From an uncultured Chloroflexota bacterium (GTDB taxonomy: Bacteria; Chloroflexota; Dehalococcoidia; CAUJGQ01): a stretch of DNA of 64,000 nucleotides. The notes beneath the pieces are model-generated. The model saw nothing but the letters and a program-made list of their open reading frames with translations. It searched no databases and had not been told where the DNA came from. The DNA lies in the NCBI GenBank assembly GCA_937879875.1, contig CALFMN010000021.1:62001-126000 (forward strand), in the 5' to 3' direction. Position numbers and translations under genes: made by a program. Below are positions 8,688 through 16,661 of the stretch, one piece after another. Position 1 is the first letter of the stretch. Each line of letters opens with the position of its first letter.

Positions 8688-10046
8688 TTACTCGATTGTC
8701 CACGGCGGCGGCAGATAGCGCAGCGGGTCCACCTGCTTGCCGTTGACGCGCACCTCGTAATGCACGTGCGGGCCGGTGCATTTGCCCGTGCAGCCGCTGA
8801 TGCCGAGCTTTTGCCCTTGCTTCACCACGTCGCCGACTTTGACGGCCAGGCTCGACATGTGCGCGTAGAGCGTGGCCAGGCCGTTGCCGTGGTCCACGAT
8901 CACGTACAGGCCGTAGCTGCAGCAGGCATCGCCGCCGGCAAAGGTCACGGTGCCATCGGCCGAGGCGCCGACCGGATTGCCGCCTGCCGGAAACTCGTCG
9001 ATGTCAACGCCGAGGTGCGATGGACTGAAGACGGTGCTGATGCGCCGCGAGTTTGTCGGCCAGGCGAGCTTTGGCTGCGTGCCCGAGGCCGCGGGAGAAG
9101 CCGCGGGCGTGGCGGAAGCGCTGGGCGGGGCGGGGCTGTTGCCGCTGTCGTGGGTCGAGCCGCTGCTGCCGGAGCCGGCTGAGGCGGTGATCGCGGCGCC
9201 GCCGGTGCTGCTCGCGGCGTTGGCCGTCACGATCGTCGAGCTGCCGCTGTTGGAGATGAAGGCGCCGTCTACCCAGCCGCTCTGGCCGTTCACGCTGACG
9301 GGATACCACTGATTGTTGGCCGCGCCGGTGATCGTCACACTCGCCCCGCCGGGAATCACCGTGACCACGCCGTAGGACGTATCGGGGCCGGAGCGCAGGT
9401 TGAGGCCGTCCGGCGGCAGCACCGTGGCCGTGCCGGCAGGCGCCGGTGTGACGCTGGCGGCGGCAGCGAGCGGAGCAGCCGGCGGCGTGACGCTGGCTGC
9501 CGGTGCGGCCGCAGCCACGCTGGGCGAGCCATTGCCGCCGGCTTGCGGCGGCGTGGGGGCGTTCAACGTGATGTAGGCGCCGTCGGCCCAGCCGATCTGC
9601 CCGCTGTACTGCAAGGGCAGCCAGTTATCGGTAGTGGGGTTGCCGGTGATCGTGACCGCGGCGCCGTTGGGCATGACGGTCACGATGTCGTAGCTCTGGC
9701 CGGGGCCGGAGCGCAAGTTCAGGCCATCCGCGGAGTTCACCGTGCCGGTGGGAGAGGTGATGGTGTCCGCCGTGGCGCTGCCGGCGCGGAAGGCGGAGAA
9801 AACGACCATGGTGACGACGGCCAGCCAGGGCGCCGTCCTGCGCCAGGCCGCCGTGGGCGCGGCCTCACATGCGGGAGCAGTCTTCGGGGTGGTCGTGTGC
9901 CGGCGCGAAGGTTGGGAAGGCTGGGCGGTGCGCCGGGGCTCGAGCATACCGTTAATGCTCTCGTCCTCCTCTGCTGCGGTTTGGCGGAAGAGCGCCGCCG
10001 CGCGTCGCAGCGTATTGCGAAAAGACGACGCCAAAACCTCGGTCAT
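8688..10046 (-). CDS. Secreted/anchored M23 peptidase with two SH3b domains
   Basis: This is a cell-wall endopeptidase of the LytM/M23 type. After a basic region and one hydrophobic segment (APWLAVVTMVVFSAF) come two bacterial SH3 domains, each with DGLNLRSGP and ending GWADGAY or GWVDGAF. An Ala/Ser-rich linker leads to the M23 domain. That domain has HLGVDIDEFPAGGNPVGASA, VIVDHGNGLATLYAHMS and GPHVHYEVRVNGKQVDP, so the zinc ligands (HxxxD and HxH) are intact. It should cleave peptidoglycan cross-bridges outside the membrane. The start is uncertain: ATG 10046 is used; ATG 9947 and a longer frame to 10271 are alternatives. Confidence 0.88.
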   Translation of the reverse strand: MTEVLASSFRNTLRRAAALFRQTAAEEDESINGMLEPRRTAQPSQPSRRHTTTPKTAPACEAAPTAAWRRTAPWLAVVTMVVFSAFRAGSATADTITSPTGTVNSADGLNLRSGPGQSYDIVTVMPNGAAVTITGNPTTDNWLPLQYSGQIGWADGAYITLNAPTPPQAGGNGSPSVAAAAPAASVTPPAAPLAAAASVTPAPAGTATVLPPDGLNLRSGPDTSYGVVTVIPGGASVTITGAANNQWYPVSVNGQSGWVDGAFISNSGSSTIVTANAASSTGGAAITASAGSGSSGSTHDSGNSPAPPSASATPAASPAASGTQPKLAWPTNSRRISTVFSPSHLGVDIDEFPAGGNPVGASADGTVTFAGGDACCSYGLYVIVDHGNGLATLYAHMSSLAVKVGDVVKQGQKLGISGCTGKCTGPHVHYEVRVNGKQVDPLRYLPPPWTIE

Positions 10047-10464
10047 TGTACAGGCACGTCCCAATGGCGCGATCCTTCGCAATCCAGCCACAGGCCGGCA
10101 GAGCCGGGGCGAGCGCGCCGCGTCCGCACGGTTGCGGCACGGTGGACATAAATCGCTCGCGTTTACTCCCATTTTCTCGCCTTTTCGTATGCGAGTCCGG
10201 GAATTGTGTAACATCCATGTTTCGCGCCGGCCGGCTGGCCGGACCACGGGAACCCGTTCCATTCCCGCCAACGTACGCCGTCTGCCCTGGTTGGGCCGGC
10301 GCGGTTATGGCCTGTTTCACGGTCGGGGTCCGAGCCGCGCCGCCGCCACCGTCGCCGTCGTCATGCTACGGTGGGGAGCGTCGCGCCCGGCACCCGGCGC
10401 GTCCCCTAAAAAATTGCCGGCCCGCGCGGGCGAAGCGACGTGCGCGGGCCGAGAGGAGTGCGCC
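10047..10464. other. Intergenic region between M23 peptidase and DinB genes
   Basis: About 420 bases lie between two divergent genes. The part near 10150-10215 is AT-richer than the surroundings and probably holds promoter signals for one or both genes. A GC-rich inverted repeat (CGGCCCGCGC ... GCGCGGGCC) lies near 10418-10450, just upstream of the DinB ribosome site. I see no other gene. Confidence 0.4.
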
Positions 10465-10998
10465 ATGACCCTCGTGGAGTTCATTCAGGCGGAGCTGCTG
10501 CGGCTGCACGAGCTGCTGGAGCGCGGCGTCGCCGATCTTTCGCCGCAGCAGTGGCACGCGGTGCCCGGTGGCGCCGCGGGCAAGGCGAACACGATCGCCT
10601 TCGAGCTCTGGCACTACGCGCGCACGGAAGACAACATCGTGCGCTTTATCTTGCAAGGCCGGCCAACGGTCTGGATGGACGGCGGCTGGGCGGCGCGGCT
10701 GGGCCTGCCCGAGCGGGCGCAGGGCACCGGTATGCCGACCGACGACGCGCACGCCCTGCGCATCGCCGATCTGGACGGCTTCAAGCAGTACAGGCACGCT
10801 GTCTGGGCCAGCACCGGCGAGTATCTTGCGAACCCCGACGAAGCGACGTTCAGCCAGCCGAAGCTGGTGAAACCGCTGGGCGAGATGCCGGCGATCCGCG
10901 CCCTCGGCCAGGTCTGCATGACGCACGGCTTCACCCACCTTGGCGAGCTGGAGCTGTCGCGCACGCTGCTCGGCCTCGGCCCGGCGATCGGCATCTAA
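10465..10998 (+). CDS. DinB-like family protein
   Basis: This is a 177-residue four-helix-bundle protein of the DinB/YfiT superfamily of putative metal-dependent enzymes. The start (MTLVEFIQAELLRLHELLER) and the conserved region AFELWHYARTEDNIVRFIL resemble those of the DinB-like gene at 26281. The late MTHGFTHLGELELSR supplies the usual third His position. GAGAGGAG precedes the ATG. DinB-like proteins often act as thiol-dependent transferases or remain uncharacterised; no substrate can be named. A family B repeat lies directly downstream. Confidence 0.82.
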   Translation: MTLVEFIQAELLRLHELLERGVADLSPQQWHAVPGGAAGKANTIAFELWHYARTEDNIVRFILQGRPTVWMDGGWAARLGLPERAQGTGMPTDDAHALRIADLDGFKQYRHAVWASTGEYLANPDEATFSQPKLVKPLGEMPAIRALGQVCMTHGFTHLGELELSRTLLGLGPAIGI

Positions 10999-11007
10999 AC
11001 GAGACTG

Positions 11008-11170
11008 CGGCCCTCTATCCCCCTTCCCCTTTCTCCCAATCCTGGGAGAAAGGGGCGATCCCGGGTTAGAGCGATCCGATCTGCGAACGGCTAACCGCAA
11101 ACCGATCGGATCGCCCGACGCGGGGTCGCCCCTCGCCCAGGATTGGGCGAGGGGACGGGGGTGAGGGCCG
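11008..11170. repeat. Family B inverted-repeat element, copy B1
   Basis: The ends are inverted copies: GGCCCTCTATCCCCCTTCCC with TTTCTCCCAATCCTGGGAGA at the left, and CCCAGGATTGGGCGAGGGG...GTGAGGGCC at the right. The centre holds a perfect 10-bp inverted repeat, CGATCCGATC/GATCGGATCG. No ORF is present. It sits immediately after the DinB stop and belongs to a family seen seven times in this window. Confidence 0.85.
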
Positions 11171-11338
11171 ACTGCCGCGCCGCGCGCCGAAGAAGCCACG
11201 GCGATATGTCAGAAAGCGCACCGAAAGGTTCGTGCTGGTGCTTGTTAGACGCCCTTAGGCGCTGTACCGTAAAGGCTGGCCGGCGATCGCGTCGCGCACG
11301 CGGTGGCCTGCGGGAGAGCACTCGCGACGGAGGTGCGC

Positions 11339-11839
11339 ATGGGGCAGGAGGAGCAGCAGACACCCGCGGAAGAGCTCTGGTGGCTGCTGATGCAGGTGGG
11401 CACACTGGTGCGGCGCGTGGCGGAGCGTCGGCTCTCGTCGGCGCGCAGTTCGCCCGACCAGGTGCAGGCGCTGCAGGCGATCGCCGCGCGCCAGCCGCTG
11501 ACCGTGGGAGAGATCGCCCGGGCGATGGGTCTTGAGCGCAACAGCGCCTCGCAGCTGGTGGAGCGGCTGGTACGGCAGGGGCTGGTGGAACGCGAACGCT
11601 CGCTGAGCGACCGCCGGCAGGTCTTCGTCACAGTCAGCCATGCCGGGCGCTCGGCGATCGAAGCCTCGGCGCCGTCGATCCGCGCCCTCGCGGATGAGCT
11701 GCTCGGCGCGGTTAGTGAGGCGCAGATCCGCGAAGCCGCCGAGGCCCTGCGCGCCATGCGCGACAGTGCCGGCACGCTGCTGCAAGGTACCGGCGCCGAC
11801 GCGGAGCCTGCGCCGATCGAAATCTCCGCCGCCGGCTAA
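11339..11839 (+). CDS. MarR-family transcriptional regulator
   Basis: This is a 166-residue winged-helix regulator. The DNA-binding part reads PLTVGEIARAMGLERNSASQ then LVERLVRQGLVERERSLSDR and RRQVFVTVSHAG, the classic MarR recognition helix plus wing with the DxRx motif. The flanking helices would form the dimer interface. ATG at 11339 follows GGAGG by five bases. It lies between a DinB gene and a convergent DoxX gene, neither an obvious target; a ligand cannot be inferred. Confidence 0.88.
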   Translation: MGQEEQQTPAEELWWLLMQVGTLVRRVAERRLSSARSSPDQVQALQAIAARQPLTVGEIARAMGLERNSASQLVERLVRQGLVERERSLSDRRQVFVTVSHAGRSAIEASAPSIRALADELLGAVSEAQIREAAEALRAMRDSAGTLLQGTGADAEPAPIEISAAG

Positions 11840-11928
11840 CGACACTGGCCTAGGATTGGCGTGCGGGCCAGCGCACGCGATCATCGTGACCTTCGGCGCG
11901 GTCTGTCCGCCCGCCGCCCTTCCCGTCG

Positions 11929-12495
11929 CTAGGTCAGCGGCCAGCGGCGCAGGGCGGGGAAGCGCTCGGCGAGCATGCGGTCGAGGCCGTAGAAGCGGCC
12001 GGCGCTGGTCAGTGCCAGCGCCAGGCAGGGGATGAACTCGGTCCAGTAGTCCCAGACAAAGTCGGCGTCGCCCTGGCCCCAGCGCGAGAACCAGATGTGC
12101 GCCGTCATCAAAAGGCCGGCGATCGCCAGCGCCGGCGTGAAGGCGCCCAGCACCAACCCCAGCCCGACCGTCAGCTCGCCCAGCCCGACCAAATGGCCAA
12201 AGATGTTCCAGTGCGGCACCAGCACGTCGAGCACGAGGCGCTTATACGGCTCGATCGGGTGGTGCTGCACGTTTGACTGGATGATGCCCTTCGCGCCGTT
12301 GTAGTCGATCAGGAAGCCCGGCAGCGGATGCAGGTGCTCAAGGCCGAACAGCTTGCTCAGGCCGTTGCTGAGGAAGACGAGGCCGAAGAGCACGCGCAGA
12401 ATCAGCAGACCCCAGGCGAGCAGGCGTGTCCGAAGTACGGCATCGCCCGCACTTGCCGCCGGTCCGGGAATCGCGATCACGTCACTGGACTGCAT
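11929..12495 (-). CDS. DoxX-family membrane protein
   Basis: This 188-residue integral membrane protein has four predicted helices. The first contains LLILRVLFGLVFLSNGLSKL, the hallmark of the DoxX/SURF4-like family, and a later one reads LVGLGELTVGLGLVLGAF. Members are linked to oxidoreductase or quinone-related complexes or remain uncharacterised. AGAGGAG precedes the ATG at 12495. It converges with the MarR gene and has no clear operon partner. Confidence 0.85.
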   Translation of the reverse strand: MQSSDVIAIPGPAASAGDAVLRTRLLAWGLLILRVLFGLVFLSNGLSKLFGLEHLHPLPGFLIDYNGAKGIIQSNVQHHPIEPYKRLVLDVLVPHWNIFGHLVGLGELTVGLGLVLGAFTPALAIAGLLMTAHIWFSRWGQGDADFVWDYWTEFIPCLALALTSAGRFYGLDRMLAERFPALRRWPLT

Positions 12496-12574
12496 GGGCG
12501 GCTCCTCTTCGGCGGCGCAAGCGGGCGTACCAGGGCCGTCCACTCCCGCGGCCGGCCCACGCGTATCGTGCCGT

Positions 12575-12820
12575 TCAATCGAAAATCAGGCAGGTGGTCG
12601 TGCGTCGGACGCCGCCGGCGGCCGCAATACCCTGCGACACTCAGCGGCCGAGCTGCGCCAGGTCTGTGCTCTCCACCGTCGCGATCAGGTCGTACGGCCC
12701 GCTTACCACGGCGACCGACGTCACCTGTGAGCCGTCCAGCTCGATCTCGGGCAGCGCGTCACGCAGCTCTTCCACCCGCGTTTGGTCGGCTTCGATCAGG
12801 ACAAAGGCCCGCACACTCAT
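12575..12820 (-). pseudogene. Lrp/AsnC ligand-binding (RAM) domain protein interrupted by TGA
   Basis: The frame from ATG 12820 encodes MSVRAFVLIEADQTRVEELR to VVSGPYDLIATVES and DLAQLGR, a stand-alone Lrp/AsnC effector-binding domain. It stops at TGA (12641-12643) after 59 residues, too early for the fold. Beyond the TGA the same frame continues VSQGIAAAGGVRRTTTCLIF to a natural stop at 12575. That matches the missing C-terminal strand (GVxRTxT) of the family, giving the usual ~80 residues. So one codon has become TGA. It may be a nonsense mutation, a sequencing error or a truncated but expressed gene; GAGGAG still precedes the start. Confidence 0.75.
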
Positions 12821-12997
12821 CTCGCTCGCTCCTCGGCCGCGCAGCATGACGGCCGCTGACCCGGCTGCCGATCTGCGCTGCTCACCAATTCGCACGCATG
12901 AACCCGGCCTCGCGTTACACCACCCGGCCAGCTGCCGCGGCTGCGTGCTGCCGATCCTGCTCGCCGGCGGCCCCGCACGGGGGCCAGGCCGCTAGCC

Positions 12998-13780
12998 TCA
13001 CTTGAACTGGCGCGGCATGGCGCCCGTCGCCAGCACCTGCTGCCAGCGGCAGGCCAGCAGCTCCCACGCCGCCGCCAGCGGGAAGAGACGTCGCGTCAGC
13101 AGCATGTCCTCGTCCAGCGCCAGCGGGTGCCAGAAGACGCCGTCCTGGCTCACGGTCAGCTCCGGCTCCAGATCCGCGGCCGAAAGCTCCAGCCCTTCGG
13201 TCGAGAAGCCGCGCTTCGCCAGCGGCCGCACGAAATGTCGCTCCGGCGGAATGCCGAGCGAAGCGACGAAGTCGCGCAGGCCGTCGATGCGGCCGCTGTT
13301 CACCGGCGTCTCGGTGCTGCCGATCACAACCGTGAAACCCAGCGTCTGCAAGGCGCCGATGCCGACGACGGTCTTCTCCCACGATCCGGCGCCGCGGTAG
13401 GCGTCGTGCGTCGTCGCCTCCGCGCCGTCCAGGCTCACCTGCACCGTCACCTCGCGCGAGATCTGCTTCAGCGTCTCCAACCGACGACCGTGGTAGAGCA
13501 TCGCGTTGGAGAGCACCGTTGTTTGCAGGCGGGCTGCGGCGTAATTGAGCCTATCGGCGAGGTCGGGCAGCAAGAACGGCTCGCCGCCGGTCAGGAAGAC
13601 CTCGCGTACGTCCGTTGCGGCGGCCTCGTCGATCAGCCGGCGGAAGACGTGCAGCGCCAGGCCGCGCCGTTCGGCACGCGGGCTGGACCTGGCGACGCAG
13701 TAGCTGCACTGCAAATTGCAGTCGAAGTTGGTGTAAATCCACAGCCGCCGCGCCGGTGTAACCGTTGTGGAGACGATCAT
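12998..13780 (-). CDS. Radical SAM protein
   Basis: This 260-residue enzyme begins with RRLWIYTNFDCNLQCSYCVA, which carries the CxxxCxxC ligands of the 4Fe-4S cluster. It then shows VFLTGGEPFLLPDL (the GGE SAM motif) and VTVQVSLDGAEATTHDAYRG, typical of the radical SAM partial TIM barrel. The short C-terminal part has one Cys only, so a full SPASM cluster is unlikely. The substrate cannot be told; no peptide precursor or partner enzyme is adjacent. ATG 13780 places the cluster motif at the usual distance; a longer frame exists to 13888. Confidence 0.85.
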   Translation of the reverse strand: MIVSTTVTPARRLWIYTNFDCNLQCSYCVARSSPRAERRGLALHVFRRLIDEAAATDVREVFLTGGEPFLLPDLADRLNYAAARLQTTVLSNAMLYHGRRLETLKQISREVTVQVSLDGAEATTHDAYRGAGSWEKTVVGIGALQTLGFTVVIGSTETPVNSGRIDGLRDFVASLGIPPERHFVRPLAKRGFSTEGLELSAADLEPELTVSQDGVFWHPLALDEDMLLTRRLFPLAAAWELLACRWQQVLATGAMPRQFK

Positions 13781-13977
13781 CGATCCGTCCGCTGCCGCGG
13801 CGTTGGAGCGCCGCAAGGCCGGGTCTGGTTCAGCTTGTGCGCATGTCCCGGCACCAAACACTGTGAAATAGTCTCGGGCAGGCGGCAATCACCCGCTATG
13901 AACTGGCTCACGCGGCGGCGCCGCTGCGTGATCGCTGACACGCGCCCGCACCGGCCGACGCGCTACGATGCCCCGTG

Positions 13978-14520
13978 ATGGAATGGCTGCAGGGGAGCGA
14001 TCGGGGTGACCTGTGCGCCGCCGGCGTCTACGCGCTGGGCGCGGCGCTGTACTTCGTGCTCGTGCAACTGGCCGGGCTGACCTTTCAGGCGACGCCGCTG
14101 ATCTTCGGCGGCACGCTGCTTGTGGCGAGCGTCTTCCGGCCGCGCGTGCTGGCGGCGGCGCTGCTGCTGCTCTGCTGGGGCGTCGCCGTGGCGCTGCTGA
14201 ACGCCGGAGCCTTGCCTGAGGCGCGCACCGGCGCGGCCTACATGGTCGCCTTCGGCGTTGCGGCGGCCGTCATGATGCTGCTGCGCCGCTGGATCGCGCC
14301 GCCGGTGGCGTTGCAAAGCGCCGCGGCGGTGCTGCTGGCGGGCGGGCTGGCGCTGTACGGCGCCTTCGACGTGGATGCGCTGGGGCGCGGCTGGTTGTGG
14401 ACGCTGGTCGTGCTCGCGGACGCGGCGTGCCTGGCGGCAGCCTCCCTGTATCGGTCGCGGCGACGGCGAACGTCCGTAGCTGCCGGTCCGCAGACGCAGA
14501 AGCCCGCGGCAGCTCCGTGA
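13978..14520 (+). CDS. Integral membrane protein, unknown
   Basis: This 180-residue protein has about five hydrophobic helices (for example VYALGAALYFVLVQLAGLTF and VLAAALLLLCWGVAVALL) and a basic cytoplasmic tail. No family motif is recognised. GTG at 13975 directly precedes the ATG. The stop codon lies inside a hairpin that probably terminates transcription. Confidence 0.65.
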   Translation: MEWLQGSDRGDLCAAGVYALGAALYFVLVQLAGLTFQATPLIFGGTLLVASVFRPRVLAAALLLLCWGVAVALLNAGALPEARTGAAYMVAFGVAAAVMMLLRRWIAPPVALQSAAAVLLAGGLALYGAFDVDALGRGWLWTLVVLADAACLAAASLYRSRRRRTSVAAGPQTQKPAAAP

Positions 14521-14535
14521 GAGCGTGCCGCGGGC
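14502..14535. terminator. Bidirectional hairpin terminator between convergent genes
   Basis: A perfect 10-bp stem (GCCCGCGGCA/TGCCGCGGGC) with a 14-base loop spans the end of the membrane protein gene and the space before the convergent VOC gene. There is no T-run. Confidence 0.6.
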
Positions 14536-14552
14536 CGTTGCGGGGCGCCGTG

Positions 14553-14906
14553 TTACTGTCCGGCCTTGACCAGACCGATCGTGTTACCGTCCGGGTCAGC
14601 GAACATCGCGAACGTGACCGTGCCTGGAATCTCGGTGACGGGCGTCAGCACCTTGCCGCCCATGCCGGACACCTTATCGAGCGTTGCCTGCGGGTCGGCA
14701 ACTTCGACATAGAAGACCGCCTGTGGCTGGCCGCCCGCCTCGGAGCCGCCGATGCCCCCGTTGATGCCCTGGCCGCCATTGTCCACCATGCCGTAGTTCA
14801 TCGGGTTGTTCGCATCGACCTTCCAGCCGAAGAGGGTGGAGTAGAACTGCTGCGTCTTCGCCGCGTCCTTGCCGATGATCTCGAAGTGTACGACCGGGTT
14901 CGCCAT
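14553..14906 (-). CDS. VOC-family (glyoxalase/bleomycin resistance fold) protein
   Basis: This 117-residue protein shows the paired beta-alpha-beta-beta-beta modules of the vicinal oxygen chelate fold. It starts PVVHFEIIGKDAAKTQQFYS with TLFGWKVD and ends FAMFADPDGNTIGLVKA, the usual DPDGN turn. It probably binds a metal or small molecule, but the reaction is unknown. GAGGAG lies eight bases before ATG 14906. It converges with the membrane protein gene. Confidence 0.88.
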   Translation of the reverse strand: MANPVVHFEIIGKDAAKTQQFYSTLFGWKVDANNPMNYGMVDNGGQGINGGIGGSEAGGQPQAVFYVEVADPQATLDKVSGMGGKVLTPVTEIPGTVTFAMFADPDGNTIGLVKAGQ

Positions 14907-15005
14907 CTCAGTGTCTCCTCTTCGCGTTGTGTGCCCCGGCGCCATCCGCGGGCGCCGGAGGAATACGCACGATGTCGATGGGTGGGCTGACCGCGGCGAT
15001 CGCCG

Positions 15006-15482
15006 CTAGGCGGGGGCGAGGATATTCGTCAGGTGACCTTTGACGTGGCCGATCACCAGCATGTCGACGAGCTGGCCGGCGCCGACCGGAGCTTCGCCGA
15101 GGGGCGGGAACTGCGCCGTGCGAGCGAGCTGGTCGTCGCTGAAGGCGCGCAACTGCCCGAGCACGCCGGCTTTGCTGCTGCGCAGCAGATCAAGCGTCTC
15201 GGCCTTCGTGCAGTTGGCGAACTGCAGCGCGTGCTGCGCGTTGCCGGCATTGATCATCTCGAAGGTAATCGGCGGCAGCGGCTGTGCGGTGGCGATGGCC
15301 TGGACCAATTCGAAGGTTGGCTGCACGCTGCTGGCGATGTGGTGCGCGGTGACGCCCACACTCCAGCTATCCGTTGGGTTCAGCGCGCCCCAGCGCGTGT
15401 CCGAACAAGCCGCGATCGCCGCGACCGCCTCGTCGATAGCCGCTTCCAGTTGACCCGCGAGCGCCTCCGCCTGAGTGCCCAT
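15006..15482 (-). CDS. DinB/maleylpyruvate isomerase-like protein
   Basis: This 158-residue helical protein resembles the DinB/MDMPI superfamily. It has ALNPTDSWSVGVTAHHIASS near the first metal His position and QLVDMLVIGHVKGHLTNILA at the end, giving the His ligands of the four-helix bundle. GGAGGAGGAG precedes ATG 15482, so the longer frame is rejected. It could be a thiol-dependent isomerase or transferase; no substrate is evident. Confidence 0.78.
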   Translation of the reverse strand: MGTQAEALAGQLEAAIDEAVAAIAACSDTRWGALNPTDSWSVGVTAHHIASSVQPTFELVQAIATAQPLPPITFEMINAGNAQHALQFANCTKAETLDLLRSSKAGVLGQLRAFSDDQLARTAQFPPLGEAPVGAGQLVDMLVIGHVKGHLTNILAPA

Positions 15483-15633
15483 AGCCACGTCTCCTCCTCC
15501 GTCCCGCCGGCTGCATCGCCGGGCGAGGCCCACAATTTCACGTCGAATCCAAAGCACCAGGACACCGCCGGGCATCTGTCGCTGGCTGACCTCCTTACAT
15601 GACATGCGCCGCAGGCCGGCACCGCGCGGCGCG

Positions 15634-16098
15634 TTACGTCGATGCTTCGCCGGCCGCCCAGGGATCGGGGCCGGGATCGGCGCCCGCGGCGGCAAGGGCC
15701 AGGCGCGGCAGGTAGTGCTCCCAGCCCACGCTGTGGGCCTCACGCTGCGCGGCATCGAGGCCGCTGTGGCGCAGCCGCAGCAGCGTGCCGTCGCCGTCCG
15801 GCTCGAACGTCACCTCGACCGTGCTCGACCCCGGCGGCACGGCCTGACCTTCGCCCTCCCAACCCCAGGTGAAGACGATGCGGCGTGGCGGCTCGACGGC
15901 GACGTACTCGCCGCGGGCGACGTCGCCGCCAGTCACGTTGACGCGGTAGATGCCGCCGGGGCGCGGATCGAGCTCGGCCTCGACGCCTTTCCAGCGGCGC
16001 AACTTCTCCGGATCGGTGAAGTAGCTGAAGACAATCTCTGGTCTGGCCGCGATACGCAACTCGCGTTCAACCGCGGCGTCGATACCGGGCAAGGTCAT
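15634..16098 (-). CDS. SRPBCC/AHSA1 domain protein
   Basis: This 154-residue START-like protein reads VERELRIAARPEIVFSYFTD, then a middle region and IVFTWGWEGE, typical of the AHSA1 (Aha1-like) branch. GGAGGG precedes its ATG. It lies 76 bases downstream of an ArsR regulator on the same strand, a pairing found widely in bacteria, with an 18-bp near-palindrome in the gap. It probably binds a hydrophobic ligand; the function is not known. Confidence 0.88.
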   Translation of the reverse strand: MTLPGIDAAVERELRIAARPEIVFSYFTDPEKLRRWKGVEAELDPRPGGIYRVNVTGGDVARGEYVAVEPPRRIVFTWGWEGEGQAVPPGSSTVEVTFEPDGDGTLLRLRHSGLDAAQREAHSVGWEHYLPRLALAAAGADPGPDPWAAGEAST

Positions 16099-16139
16099 GG
16101 CTTTGCCCTCCGTTGCTCGCTCCGCGTTGTGACCTTATA

Positions 16140-16157
16140 ACAGATCATATGTTCTGT
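16140..16157 (-). promoter_or_regulatory. Candidate ArsR operator upstream of the SRPBCC gene
   Basis: ACAGATCATATGTTCTGT is an 18-bp palindrome with a single mismatched pair. It lies between the ArsR and SRPBCC genes, 42 bases before the latter's ATG. TTATAA directly adjoins it. The position fits a binding site for the ArsR protein encoded just upstream; this is inference. Confidence 0.5.
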
Positions 16158-16174
16158 GATCGCCGCTCCGCCTG

Positions 16175-16483
16175 TCAAGTCCCCTTTTGCTCTGCTTCCG
16201 CAACCGCGGCCAGCCGGCTCAGGGAGTCTGCCCAAAACTGATCGAGGAAGGACTTCAGCTCCGCCAGACCCTCGGGCCGGGCACGGTAGAGGCGCCGCGT
16301 CCCCAGCTTGCGCATGACGACCAGCTCGGCCTCTTCGAGCACGCGCAGGTGCTGCGAAACGGCCGGGCCGGTGATCGAGAAGTGCGCCGCGATCGCGCCG
16401 GAAGCCAATTCCTCATGCAAGACCAGCCGCAGGATCTCGCGCCGCCGCGGCTCGGCGATCGCACGCAGCGCTGTATCAATCAT
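16175..16483 (-). CDS. ArsR-family transcriptional regulator
   Basis: This 102-residue winged-helix protein has ALRAIAEPRRREILRLVLHE, then ELASGAIAAHFSITGPAVSQ and HLRVLEEAELVVMRKLGTRR, the ArsR DNA-binding module. There is no metal-binding Cys pair, so it is unlikely to sense metal. It belongs with the downstream SRPBCC gene and probably controls it. On its strand a TACAAT box lies only a few bases before the ATG, suggesting a very short or leaderless transcript. Confidence 0.88.
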   Translation of the reverse strand: MIDTALRAIAEPRRREILRLVLHEELASGAIAAHFSITGPAVSQHLRVLEEAELVVMRKLGTRRLYRARPEGLAELKSFLDQFWADSLSRLAAVAEAEQKGT

Positions 16484-16661
16484 GCCACTATTGTAGCGAC
16501 AGCTTTTGGAAGTAGTGCGTACAATATTATGCAATTACACTTACTGCTGCTGGGGCAGGCCCGCGGCGCGGCAGTTGGGCGAGCCGCCGCTGACCCGGCG
16601 ATTGCAGGCCGCCGCGGCTCCGCATACGGTGGCAGCAGCCAAATCAGCAAAGGACCAGCGG

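Noticed and set aside
12641..12643. TGA in the Lrp-type gene as a second selenocysteine codon
   Set aside because: The family has a hydrophobic residue here, not Cys, and there is no redox motif or convincing hairpin after it. A mutation or sequencing error is simpler.
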